Shown: positions 7,778 to 15,440 of the stretch, in pieces
Layout of the letters: every line of letters starts with the position of its first letter
Position numbering within the stretch: the stretch's first letter is position 1
NCBI RefSeq assembly: GCF_003853415.1
Contig: NZ_QTPP01000013.1
Location: forward strand, 62,001-126,000
Reading direction: 5' to 3'
Length of the DNA: 64,000 nt
Source of the DNA: Burkholderia sp. Bp9142
GTDB lineage: Bacteria; Pseudomonadota; Gammaproteobacteria; Burkholderiales; Burkholderiaceae
The notes under the pieces: generated by a model
Databases searched by the model: none
What the model was told of the DNA's origin: nothing
The model's input: only the letters and a program-made list of their open reading frames with translations
Made by a program: the position numbers and the translations under genes

Positions 7778-8610
7778 GGGTGCCGCATGTCTCGAGCTAA
7801 AATGGCAAGACAAGCACTCAGGCGCGTCCAGTCGTAACTGGCGCCGACCTCGATGCGTATGGCGGCTTCGACGAGGTCGATGCCGTGGTGCCCACAGTGT
7901 CGATCCGCGCGTTCGACGAGTGCCTCGAGCGACGGTAGCGGCGCGTCACTCTTCCAGGCGAAGACGATCACGTTACCCGCACCGTCTTCAGCCGGCGCGA
8001 TCGCGACGGAAGGACCGAACGTGTCACGAAGTCTCGCGAGACAATCACCCAGTCGCGGATCGTCGCCGAGCAGATTGACGACGAGTACGCCGTCGTCGTT
8101 CAGTCGCGCCCGACAGGTGTCGTAGAAGGCTGCGCTGCAGAGTTCGGGCGGCGCGCCGTCCGCATTGAAACCATCCAGCAAAAGTGCATCGAATGAGTCT
8201 GTGGTCGTCGACAAGTGCTGCGCCCCGTCCGCGCAGATGATCGTCAGTCGCGCGCCATCAGGTGGAACGTGGAACCGATCGCGCAGGGCAATGACTTCCG
8301 GATTGATTTCGATTGCCGTGAGATGGGTGTTCGGCAGGTTCCGATAGCAATACTTCACCAGCGAACCACCTCCGAGCCCAATCATGCCCACGCGCGCGGG
8401 TTCCGGCTGAAACAACAGGAAGCCCATCATCGTGCGCGTGTAGCCGAGTGCGAGCACATCGGGGGCCTCCCGTAGCATGGTGCTCTGCATGCCACGGCCG
8501 TCAAAGCACAGCGAGACGAGGTGCTCGGTTTCCACGACGATCGGCTTGTCGGCGAGTTCGGCCGAGGAAGCCGCGCGCAGACCCAGGAACGGGAGATCGA
8601 CAGGTGGCAC
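7774..8610 (-). CDS. Spermidine-synthase-like methyltransferase-fold protein, copy 1
   Basis: 278 residues from GTG 8610, 5 bp after the HPr-like gene. The Rossmann motif is VGMIGLGGGSLVKYC (about residue 75). Then come LTAIEINPEVIALRDRF (acidic residue for the ligand ribose) and TIICADGAQHL. This is the polyamine-synthase (SpeE) fold. The PAPT-specific D-T-D/E-Q gate is not evident, so the substrate is unknown. It is paralogous to 9599-10435 and 20766-21602, all exactly 278 residues. This copy is the most diverged, with a different N- and C-terminus (no STARRMK motif). It sits in a presumed minus-strand operon running 9361 to 7527. Confidence 0.75.
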   Translation of the reverse strand: MPPVDLPFLGLRAASSAELADKPIVVETEHLVSLCFDGRGMQSTMLREAPDVLALGYTRTMMGFLLFQPEPARVGMIGLGGGSLVKYCYRNLPNTHLTAIEINPEVIALRDRFHVPPDGARLTIICADGAQHLSTTTDSFDALLLDGFNADGAPPELCSAAFYDTCRARLNDDGVLVVNLLGDDPRLGDCLARLRDTFGPSVAIAPAEDGAGNVIVFAWKSDAPLPSLEALVERADRHCGHHGIDLVEAAIRIEVGASYDWTRLSACLAILARDMRHP

Positions 8611-8615
8611 GCGGC

Positions 8616-8879
8616 TCAGCCTTCCTGCAGCAAGGGTAAAAGCGCATGAAGCGCCGCCTCTTCGTCCGGACCGCTTGCAAGGACTTGCGCGGACGTGCCG
8701 CGGCGCAGCTGAAGCGACGACATGGCCATGCCGTCCTTTGCATTTCCGCGACGCCCATTCGCGATAAGCAGGATGTCGCTGTCGAAACGGCGCGCCGTGT
8801 CCACGAGCACATCGCGGACGCAGTTCGCACCGTCCCGGCTCCAGGCGGAGCGCATTTCGAAATAGACGACGGTCGCCAT
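8616..8879 (-). CDS. HPr-like protein lacking the phosphorylatable His, left copy
   Basis: 87 residues. The pattern RRFDSDILLIANGRRGNAKDGMAMSSLQLRRGTSAQVLASGPDEEAALHALL aligns with the second half of PTS HPr (F-x-S-x-I, the AKS-ordered helix, G-x-D-E-x-A). Where HPr has GLHARPA with the active His, this protein has a divergent AWSRDGANCV segment, so normal phosphotransfer is not expected. GAGGAA lies 6 bases upstream of ATG 8879, which makes this start firmer than one 13 codons earlier. A paralogue of equal length lies at 22360-22623. Confidence 0.7.
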   Translation of the reverse strand: MATVVYFEMRSAWSRDGANCVRDVLVDTARRFDSDILLIANGRRGNAKDGMAMSSLQLRRGTSAQVLASGPDEEAALHALLPLLQEG

Positions 8880-8914
8880 GTTCCTCGCGGGTGCCGTGAG
8901 AGGGATCCTGGTAT

Positions 8915-9361
8915 TCAATGGGACGGAGCGCGCTCGCAGGCCGTCAGGAACGCCTCGAACTCACCTTCCCATGCCGTGTCGCGCAGGTCGATTTCGAAAC
9001 CGGCGAGACGCTTCATTTCACCGCTCAGATACACGGCACTGAGCAATCGAGGCGGCACACCCTGCGCAAAACAGCAGCCATCCGCATCGAGAAGCAGGCG
9101 CGGGTGGTGTCGGAACCGCGCACTGGCCACCGAGATCGGATCCATCACATGCCGAGCCGACTCCCGCGGATAAACGAAGGCCAGATGGGTACCGGCTGCC
9201 GCGAGCCGTTCACCCGCATCATGGAAGCGGTGGACCATCTGGAAACCACGCTCGCCACCGCGCCCGACGCCCACAACGACAAGCCCCCTGCTTCCCGCGA
9301 CCTCCGGCAGGGATACGGACCGCCGATCGGGCAACAGCAGCATCCCATCCAGATCGAACAT
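8915..9361 (-). CDS. Unknown 148-residue protein, possible thioredoxin-fold (AhpC/TSA-like) protein
   Basis: GGAGGT lies 6 bases upstream of ATG 9361, a strong ribosome site. RGLVVVGVGRGGERGFQMVHRFHDAGERLAAAGTHLAFVYP followed by RFRHHPRLLLDADGCCFAQGV has the strand-helix-strand pattern of peroxiredoxin-like proteins, but the N-terminal catalytic Cys is absent. The fold call is inference. It is the first gene of the minus-strand run into the HPr-like, SpeE-like and 73-residue genes and starts just beyond the bipartite AT-rich element at 9415-9456. Confidence 0.55.
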   Translation of the reverse strand: MFDLDGMLLLPDRRSVSLPEVAGSRGLVVVGVGRGGERGFQMVHRFHDAGERLAAAGTHLAFVYPRESARHVMDPISVASARFRHHPRLLLDADGCCFAQGVPPRLLSAVYLSGEMKRLAGFEIDLRDTAWEGEFEAFLTACERAPSH

Positions 9362-9414
9362 GTCGACACCTCCGCGAATCCGCCCGCAATTCCAGCGATC
9401 GGCGGCAAGACCGA

Positions 9415-9456
9415 ATTATAAGACAGCATGAATCAGATGTGTATAGCATTATAATG
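9415..9456. promoter_or_regulatory. Bipartite ATTATAA element, left arm
   Basis: ATTATAA at 9415-9421 and the palindrome CATTATAATG at 9447-9456 have motif starts 33 bp apart. The same pair with the same 33-bp spacing occurs at 22120-22161. On the minus strand here the context GCACACA-N3-ATTATAATGC-N-ATACACAT matches the plus strand there. It lies between the diverging genes at 9361 (minus) and 9599 (plus). It could be an operator pair or two -10 boxes; no good -35 is visible. Confidence 0.6.
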
Positions 9457-9598
9457 ATGTGTGCGCCCGATCCCCGATCGGCCTGTACGTGTGCGGACTG
9501 CGGTCACGCACGGTCGGCGAGCGGCCGCGAACCCGTTTGTCGTTGCCGTTCGCCGCACGCACCCCCACCAACAACTTGCCCACCTGAATCGATCGAGC

Positions 9599-10435
9599 AT
9601 GGAGCGGGATCCAACTTCCTACGATGCGTTCGTCAAATTCCTGTCGACCCCATTGAACGCCGGGCGCCCGTATGTATTGGAGACGCAGCACGCGATCTCG
9701 CTGCACTTCGATCACGTGGCCACCCAAAGCTTCATGTCGCTGCGCACGCCGGACAAACTTGCGCTCGGCTATACGCGAACCATGATGGGATGTCTGCTGC
9801 TGCACCCGGCCGCCAGGCATATGTGCATGATCGGGCTCGGGGGCGGCTCGTTGGCCAAGTACTGTTATCGGCATCTGCCCGGCGTGACGGTCGACGCGGT
9901 CGAAATCAATCCGGAAGTGATCGCACTACGCGACGTGTTCAGGATTCCCGCGGACGACGCCCGGTTCAAGGTGATCCGTGCAGATGGTGCGGAGTACGTG
10001 ACGCGGGAGGATGTCCACACCGACGTGATCCTCGTGGATGCCTTCGACGCGGAAGGTATGCCGAGCCGGTGTGCGGATATCGCGTTCTTCACTGCCTGCC
10101 GCGAGCGATTGAGCGATGCCGGGGTGCTCGCAATCAATCTGGCGGACGACGACCTGTCGCTGCCCGGTCACATCGAGCGACTGGGCGCCGTGTTCGGCCC
10201 TTCATATGCGGTTGTCCGATGCGACGACGACAGCAATTTCGTCGCGTTCGCCTGGAAAGGGCCGCTTCGCTTGCCATCGAGGCGAGTTCTGTTCGAACGC
10301 GTGCTCTCGTTTGCGTTTGCCGGCGAACTCAAACTGTCGTCAACCGCCCGGCGCATGAAGGAGGGAGAGCGCCTCGATCCAAAGCGGTTGATCTGGCATG
10401 CGCAGGGGCATGCACACTGGGAAATCGACGCCTGA
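9599..10435 (+). CDS. Spermidine-synthase-like methyltransferase-fold protein, copy 2
   Basis: 278 residues starting MERDPTSYDAFVKFL. The motifs are CMIGLGGGSLAKYCYRHLPG, VDAVEINPEVIALRDVFRIP, FKVIRADGAEYV and the acidic strand VILVDAFDAEG. The C-terminus is LKLSSTARRMKEGERLDPKRLIWHAQGHAHWEI. It is closely paralogous to 20766-21602 along the whole length. ATG 9599 is chosen because it aligns with the paralogue start; the open frame extends further upstream without support. It diverges from the 9361 gene across the ATTATAA element and converges on the RHH gene. Its chemistry is unknown. Confidence 0.75.
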   Translation: MERDPTSYDAFVKFLSTPLNAGRPYVLETQHAISLHFDHVATQSFMSLRTPDKLALGYTRTMMGCLLLHPAARHMCMIGLGGGSLAKYCYRHLPGVTVDAVEINPEVIALRDVFRIPADDARFKVIRADGAEYVTREDVHTDVILVDAFDAEGMPSRCADIAFFTACRERLSDAGVLAINLADDDLSLPGHIERLGAVFGPSYAVVRCDDDSNFVAFAWKGPLRLPSRRVLFERVLSFAFAGELKLSSTARRMKEGERLDPKRLIWHAQGHAHWEIDA

Positions 10436-10448
10436 ACCGCTTTCGGGC

Positions 10449-10646
10449 TCAGCCTGCGTTTCGACTCACCCGCTTGCCGAGCGGGCTTTTTGTCCTGTAG
10501 CTCACGCCGTGCTGATCGAGATACTCGCGAATCAACTGCCGCACGACTTGCGACGGCGTCAGGTCCTGCTCCGCGCAGAGCATGTCGAACGCTTCTTTCT
10601 TGGCGGGATCGATCAGGATGGTCAAGCGTGCGGTTTTCGTTTCCAT
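10449..10646 (-). CDS. Ribbon-helix-helix (Arc/CopG-type) regulator, left copy
   Basis: 65 residues. The N-terminal beta strand is TKTARLTILIDPAKKEAF, then helix FDMLCAEQ, the turn DLTPSQ, and a second helix VVRQLIREYLDQHG. This is the RHH dimer fold that inserts the strand pair into the major groove. It is almost identical to the protein at 20562-20747, so the two may form heterodimers or regulate the same sites. Its promoter carries the 21-bp element at 10666-10686. It is the obvious candidate to bind the recurring AT-rich elements, by inference only. Confidence 0.85.
   Translation of the reverse strand: METKTARLTILIDPAKKEAFDMLCAEQDLTPSQVVRQLIREYLDQHGVSYRTKSPLGKRVSRNAG
10469..10491 (+). 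terminator. Probable terminator inside the converging RHH gene
   Basis: CCCGCT at 10469-10474 pairs with AGCGGG at 10480-10485 around TGCCG, followed by CTTTTT. It lies 33 bp after the stop of the spermidine-synthase-like gene, while also encoding the C-terminus of the RHH protein on the other strand. The paralogous RHH gene does not keep the full stem. Confidence 0.5.
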
Positions 10647-10665
10647 TGCAGGACAGAGTCGGCGA

Positions 10666-10686
10666 ATATGCTAATTTGATTATAAT
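10666..10686 (-). promoter_or_regulatory. 21-bp AT-rich element before the left RHH gene
   Basis: Read on the minus strand it begins ATTATAAT and contains TAAT-CAA-ATTA, ending CATAT. It matches the element at 20522-20542 at 17 of 21 positions, and both end exactly 19 bases before the ATG of the RHH gene. TATAAT may be the -10 hexamer; the inverted TAAT/ATTA may be an autoregulatory operator. Confidence 0.6.
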
Positions 10687-10815
10687 GCATCGGCCCTTGT
10701 GCGCAGCGCCGCAAGACATTCGGCACACGCGTGTCGATCAGGCTCGGCGACGGCACCTCAAGCAGGATCCGCCGCCGACAAGGCGAGCTCGGGTTTCGTT
10801 TCACCTTATGCCGGC

Positions 10816-11583
10816 TCATGACCTGCGGTCAAGCCGGTAGAGATAGTCCAGCACGTCGTCGACCACGGGCACGATCGCCAGCGTGACGAGCGCCGCGGCA
10901 AGCGGCACGGTCGACACGTAGCCGACATGCTTGAAGCCGATTGCGCCAGCCAGCCCCCCGACGAAGAACGACGCCAGCATCGTTCCGTGAATCCTGAGCT
11001 TCGCGCGGTTTGCGATCACCGCATGCGCGTGCATATCCGCACCCGAGCGATTCCAGTAAAACAGTTTGCCGAGTTCGATGCCGAGGTCCGTCACGATGCC
11101 CGTCATGTGCGTCGTGCGGATTTCCGCCCCCGACAGCTTGGTGATCATCGCGTTTTGCAGCCCCATGATGAAGCACAGCAAGATGACCGTGACCGGCATG
11201 AAGAACGCCTCCCACAGCGCGAGATGGCTGCCGAGCAGCCCGAACAGGAGCAGCAGCGCGGCTTCGACCAGCAGCGGCAGCACATACTGACTCTGCAGCC
11301 CGCGGCGGCGCCCCCAGTTGACGAGCACCGCCGAGCAGCCGGCGCCAACCAGAAACGACGCGAGCGAACCGACACCGGCCAGCACGAGCCGGATGTCGCC
11401 AAGCGCTGTCTGATCCGCAATCGCCGACACGATCCCGCTCATGTGGGACGTGTATTGCCTGACCGCGAGGAAACCGCCGGCATTGGTTGCGCCGGCGACA
11501 AAGGCAAGCGAAAACCCGAGCTGGCGGTTCGCGGCCGCGCTGCGGTGTTTTCCCGTCAGGCTTCGAAAGTACTGCGCTGGCAT
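10816..11583 (-). CDS. DUF1275 (YoaK-like) membrane protein
   Basis: 255 residues with about six membrane helices. The sequence features SFVAGATNAGGFLAVRQYTSHMSGIVS and IMGLQNAMITKLSGAEIRTTHMTGIVTDLGIELG are typical of DUF1275, a family of unknown function in the inner membrane. The start at 11583 is supported by GAGGGAAG upstream; a longer frame reaching 11676 lacks such support. It diverges from the hyf-like complex genes, sharing the region that contains the inverted repeat at 11698-11716. Confidence 0.8.
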   Translation of the reverse strand: MPAQYFRSLTGKHRSAAANRQLGFSLAFVAGATNAGGFLAVRQYTSHMSGIVSAIADQTALGDIRLVLAGVGSLASFLVGAGCSAVLVNWGRRRGLQSQYVLPLLVEAALLLLFGLLGSHLALWEAFFMPVTVILLCFIMGLQNAMITKLSGAEIRTTHMTGIVTDLGIELGKLFYWNRSGADMHAHAVIANRAKLRIHGTMLASFFVGGLAGAIGFKHVGYVSTVPLAAALVTLAIVPVVDDVLDYLYRLDRRS

Positions 11584-11697
11584 GGGATCTTCCCTCATTC
11601 GCCCGGATCGGGAGACAACGACGCCCTGAGTGGAGCCCGGAGCGCCGCGGCAAACCGCCACGGCCGCCCGTTCCATCCGGGGAGTGATGAGATTTTG

Positions 11698-11716
11698 ATG
11701 ATAACTTCATTATCAT
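11698..11716. promoter_or_regulatory. Inverted repeat in the divergent promoter region of the Ehr-type operon
   Basis: ATGATAA at 11698-11704 and TTATCAT at 11710-11716 form a perfect 7-bp inverted repeat with a 5-base spacer. It lies 114 bp before the first complex gene and about the same distance from the DUF1275 start, so it could control either. No matching known operator was recognised. Confidence 0.45.
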
Positions 11717-11829
11717 ACCTTGTTATCCGGATTCGTCTTTCGGTGTCATAATGCGAGCAGGAATCCGTCGCGGGAGACGCGGCCATTCCAACCACCTCGT
11801 CCAACCCGAGCGTACTGGAGACATTCCGG

Positions 11830-13836
11830 ATGGCACCCGTGCCGGTCGTCCATTTCGTCCTGCTGGCCGTGGCCGCGTGGCTCGCGGTCGGCACGCTGGG
11901 GCTCGGGGCGTTGAGTCGTACGCGTCTGGTGGCCCACGGCCTTTTCCCGCTCGGCGCATTGGTCGGACTGCTCGTCGGCGCGGCGGGCCTCGCCGGCGTC
12001 CTGGCCGAACCGTCTACCGCGGTGCTGCCGATCGGGCTTCCCGGCCTGCCCTTTCATCTGCGTGCCGACCGCTTGTCCGGCTATTTCCTGTTCGTGCTCG
12101 GCCTCGTCAGCGCGGGGATCGGCGCCTTTTCAGCCGGCTATTTCCGCAAGGGTGAGGGATCGGCGCCCGGGCTGATCTGCTTCGAGTACCACGTCTGCCT
12201 CGCAAGCATCGCGCTGGTGTTGATCGCGGACGACGCATACGTGTTCATGGTCGCCTGGGAGACGCTGACGCTGTCCGCGACGTTTCTCGTCATGACCAAC
12301 CACCGGATCGGCGAGATCCGCCGGGCGGGTTATCTGTATTTCCTGATCTCGCACGTCGGCGCGCTCGCGCTGCTGCTCTGCTTCGGCATTCTGCAGGCGC
12401 GCACCGGCGACTACACCTTCGCCAACCTGCGCGCGCAGTCGCTGGATACATTCCCCGCGTCGTTCGCCTTCCTGTTCGCGCTCGTCGGGTTCGGCGCGAA
12501 GGCCGGGATCTTCCCGCTGCATGTGTGGCTGCCGGAGGCCCATCCCGCGGCGCCGTCGCCGGTCTCGGCGCTCCTCAGCGGATTCGTGCTGAAAGTCGGC
12601 CTGTACGGCCTGCTGCGCGTCCTGTTCGACCTGCTGCACGTGCAGGTCGCGTGGTGGGGCGTGCTGCTGCTCATGCTGGGCGTCGGCACCGCGCTGCTCG
12701 GCGTGGTGTTCAGCACCATCCAGGTCGACATGAAGCGCCTGCTCGCCTATTCGTCGATCGACAACGTCGGCCTGATGATCGTCGCGCTCGGTCTCGCGGT
12801 GCTGTTTCGCGCGTACGGAATGACGAGCCTGTCCGCGCTCGCGCTGACCGCGATGCTCTACCAGATCGTCGCGCATGCGGCATTCAAGAGCTTGCTGTTC
12901 CTGGGCACGGGCGCCGTGCTCCACGCCACCGGCGAGCGCAACCTCGGCAGGCTCGGCGGACTGATTCGCTTCATGCCGTGGACCGCGTGGGCGGTACTCG
13001 CGGGCGTCGCGGCAAGCGCGGGCTTGCCGCCGCTGAGCGGTTTCGTGGCCGAGTGGCTGCTGCTGCAGGGTTTTCTGTTCGCGCCACGGTTGCCGGATTC
13101 GGTGCTCGCCATGACGGTGCCGATCGCCGCCGCGCTGATCGCCATGTCGGCCGCGCTGGCCGGCTACACGATGGTCAAGTTCTTCGGCATCGTGTTCCTT
13201 GGGCAACCGAGAGAAGCGAAGCTGAATCGCGCCCGCGACGCGAACGCGTGGGAACGACTCGCGTTCTGCTGGTTCGCGGCGGCCAGCGTACTGCTCGGGC
13301 TGATGCCCGCGCAGTTCGTCAGGCTGCTGGATCGCGTCACGCACGCGCTGGTCGGCGCCGGCGTCGGCGCGGACAATCATGGCTGGCTGCTGCTCGCGCC
13401 CGTGTCGGCCGCTCGTGCCAGCTACATGCCCGCGGCGTTCATGCTGTTCTTCATCGTATGCTGCGGGCTCGCGTGGGTGCTGGTGCGGCGTTTTTATCAC
13501 GGCCGGCTCCGACGCGCGGCTCCGTGGAGCTGCGGCTTCCCGTTCACGACCGCGCGAATGCAGGATACGGCGGAAGGATTCGGGCAGCCGATCCGCGAAA
13601 TCTTCGCACCGCTGCTACGCATCGAGCGGCAACTGCCGTCACCGTTCGATGCACAGCCGGCCTACCGGGTGTCGGTCACCGATCGCACGTGGACCGCACT
13701 CTACGCGCGCATCGCGGCGCTGACGCAACGTATCGCCGACTGGGCGGGCCGCCTGCAGACGGGCAAGATCGCGGTTTACCTGACCTACAGTTTCGTCGTG
13801 CTGATCCTGCTTCTGATGTTGGTGAGACGATGGTAA
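11830..13836 (+). CDS. hyfB: Hydrogenase-4/formate hydrogenlyase subunit B-like antiporter subunit (NuoL/HyfB family)
   Basis: 668 residues with about 14-16 membrane helices. Proton-translocation helices show AWETLTLSATFLVM (conserved Glu) and GAKAGIFPLHVWLPEAHPAAPSPVSALLSG, the signature of the Mrp/NuoL/HyfB superfamily with its buried Lys and His. The second half has MKRLLAYSSIDNVG and the C-terminal amphipathic and anchor part. In related complexes it forms a proton channel in the membrane arm. It is the first gene of a six-gene operon; its stop overlaps the next start by 7 bp. Confidence 0.85.
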   Translation: MAPVPVVHFVLLAVAAWLAVGTLGLGALSRTRLVAHGLFPLGALVGLLVGAAGLAGVLAEPSTAVLPIGLPGLPFHLRADRLSGYFLFVLGLVSAGIGAFSAGYFRKGEGSAPGLICFEYHVCLASIALVLIADDAYVFMVAWETLTLSATFLVMTNHRIGEIRRAGYLYFLISHVGALALLLCFGILQARTGDYTFANLRAQSLDTFPASFAFLFALVGFGAKAGIFPLHVWLPEAHPAAPSPVSALLSGFVLKVGLYGLLRVLFDLLHVQVAWWGVLLLMLGVGTALLGVVFSTIQVDMKRLLAYSSIDNVGLMIVALGLAVLFRAYGMTSLSALALTAMLYQIVAHAAFKSLLFLGTGAVLHATGERNLGRLGGLIRFMPWTAWAVLAGVAASAGLPPLSGFVAEWLLLQGFLFAPRLPDSVLAMTVPIAAALIAMSAALAGYTMVKFFGIVFLGQPREAKLNRARDANAWERLAFCWFAAASVLLGLMPAQFVRLLDRVTHALVGAGVGADNHGWLLLAPVSAARASYMPAAFMLFFIVCCGLAWVLVRRFYHGRLRRAAPWSCGFPFTTARMQDTAEGFGQPIREIFAPLLRIERQLPSPFDAQPAYRVSVTDRTWTALYARIAALTQRIADWAGRLQTGKIAVYLTYSFVVLILLLMLVRRW

Positions 13837-14780
13837 CCGCGTCCGGCGTCATTTCGCAGACCCTCGAAATCGTGATCGCGATCGCGGCCGCGCCATTGCT
13901 CACGGGCTGGGTCAACCAATGCCGCGCCTGGCTTCAGAACCGGCGTGCGCCGTCCATCTGGCAGCCGTACCGGATGCTCCACAAGCTGTTCAACAAGGAA
14001 TCGGTGATCGCGCACGGCGCGAGCCCCGTGTTCCGCGGCGCACCCTATGTCGTCTGGGCCGCCATGACGCTCGCATGCGCGATCGTACCGACGCTGTCGA
14101 CCGAGTTGCCGCTGTCGCCCGCCGCCGATGCGATCGCGCTCGTCGGCCTGTTTGCGCTCGCGCGCGTCGCGCTGTCGCTCGCGGCGATGGACGTCGGCAC
14201 GGCGTTCGGCACGCTCGGCGCCCGCCGCGAAATGCTGATCGGCTTTCTCGCGGAGCCGGCGCTGCTGATGGTGCTGCTGTCGGCCTCGCTGATTACGCAG
14301 TCGACGCTGCTGACGAGCATCGTCGCGACGCTCGGCCGCGGCGAGCTCACGATCTATCCGAGCCTGGCGTTCGCCGGCATCGCGTTCACACTGGTCGCGC
14401 TGGCCGAAAATGCGCGGCTGCCCGTCGACAATCCGACCACTCACCTCGAGCTCACGATGATCCACGAGGCGCTGATCCTCGAATATTCGGGACGGCACCT
14501 TGCCCTGATGGAGTGGGCGGCAAGCCTCAAGCTGTTCGCGTATTCGTGCATCGGTCTCGCGTTGTTCGTGCCCTGGGGCATCGCGAATGCGGGCGATCCG
14601 GTTGCGCTGCTGCTGGCCGTGCCGGTGCTCTTCATCAAGCTGACGGCAGGCGGCATCGCGCTCGCCGTGGTCGAAACGGCCAACGCGAAGATGCGCATCT
14701 TCAGGGTGCCGGAATTCCTGGCGACCGCCTTCCTGCTGGCCGTGATCGGCATGCTCGTCCACCTGCTGCTGGGGGCATGA
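13830..14780 (+). CDS. hyfC: NuoH/HyfC-like membrane subunit
   Basis: 316 residues, about eight membrane helices. The segment AENARLPVDNPTTHLELTMIHEALILEYSGRHLALMEWA is the conserved loop of HycD/HyfC and NuoH, the subunit joining the membrane arm to the peripheral arm and lining the quinone-site region in complex I. The ATG at 13830 overlaps the end of the preceding gene. The Glu and Asp residues of the E-channel loop are kept, so coupling may be possible. Confidence 0.85.
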   Translation: MVTASGVISQTLEIVIAIAAAPLLTGWVNQCRAWLQNRRAPSIWQPYRMLHKLFNKESVIAHGASPVFRGAPYVVWAAMTLACAIVPTLSTELPLSPAADAIALVGLFALARVALSLAAMDVGTAFGTLGARREMLIGFLAEPALLMVLLSASLITQSTLLTSIVATLGRGELTIYPSLAFAGIAFTLVALAENARLPVDNPTTHLELTMIHEALILEYSGRHLALMEWAASLKLFAYSCIGLALFVPWGIANAGDPVALLLAVPVLFIKLTAGGIALAVVETANAKMRIFRVPEFLATAFLLAVIGMLVHLLLGA

Positions 14781-15440
14781 ATGCACGGCTACGCGACACA
14801 ACTGATCAATTTCCTCGCGGCCGTGCTGCTGATGCTGTCGTTCGCGATGCTGAGCCAGCGCCGGATCCTGTCCCTGATCCATCTCTATACGCTGCAGGGC
14901 GTCGCGCTCGTGTCGGCGAACCTGATCCTCGGCTTCGTCACGGACGACGTGCACCTGTATGTGTCCGCCGGGCTGACGCTCGTGCTGAAGGTCGGCGTGA
15001 TCCCGTGGTTCCTGTACCGGCTCGTTCGCAGGCTCGACGTCAAGACCGACGTCGAGCCGCTCATCAATATTCCGACCACGCTGCTGATCGGCATCGTCCT
15101 CGTGATCGTTGCGTTCAATGTCGCCGCGCCGATCAGCCAGCTCGCGACCTCGGTCGCACGCGGCACGCTCGGCATCGCGCTCGCGTGCGTGCTGCTGTCG
15201 TTCATGGCGATGATCACGCGCGCCAAGGCCATTCCGCAGGTGATCGGCTTTCTGTCGATGGAGAACGGCCTGTTCTTCGCGGCGGCGGCCGCGACCAACG
15301 GCATGCCGATGATCGTCGAGCTCGGCATCGGGCTCGACGTGCTGATCGGCATCCTGATCCTCGGCGTCTTCATGTTCCAGATTCGCGAGCAGTTCGACAG
15401 CCTGGACATCCATCACCTCGAGAAACTCAAAGATGAATGA
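14781..15440 (+). CDS. hyfE: HyfE-like (NuoK-related) membrane subunit
   Basis: 219 residues, about seven helices. The order matches HyfE, whose N-terminal part resembles NuoK. Visible features are LIHLYTLQGVALVSANLILGF and IGFLSMENGLFFAAAAATNGMPMIVELGIGLDVLIG, the latter with the two Glu residues expected in a K-type channel. It directly abuts the hyfC stop and overlaps hyfF by 8 bp, indicating tight co-expression. Confidence 0.8.
   Translation: MHGYATQLINFLAAVLLMLSFAMLSQRRILSLIHLYTLQGVALVSANLILGFVTDDVHLYVSAGLTLVLKVGVIPWFLYRLVRRLDVKTDVEPLINIPTTLLIGIVLVIVAFNVAAPISQLATSVARGTLGIALACVLLSFMAMITRAKAIPQVIGFLSMENGLFFAAAAATNGMPMIVELGIGLDVLIGILILGVFMFQIREQFDSLDIHHLEKLKDE

Noticed and set aside
7774-8610. 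Calling the 278-residue proteins spermidine synthases (speE)
   Set aside because: They share the fold motifs, but polyamine-specific gate residues are not recognisable and three paralogues in one island argue for another role.
12130-13500. 456-codon minus-strand frame within the hyfB-like gene
   Set aside because: Antisense shadow: highly charged repeats without domain motifs, while the plus strand has the antiporter signature.
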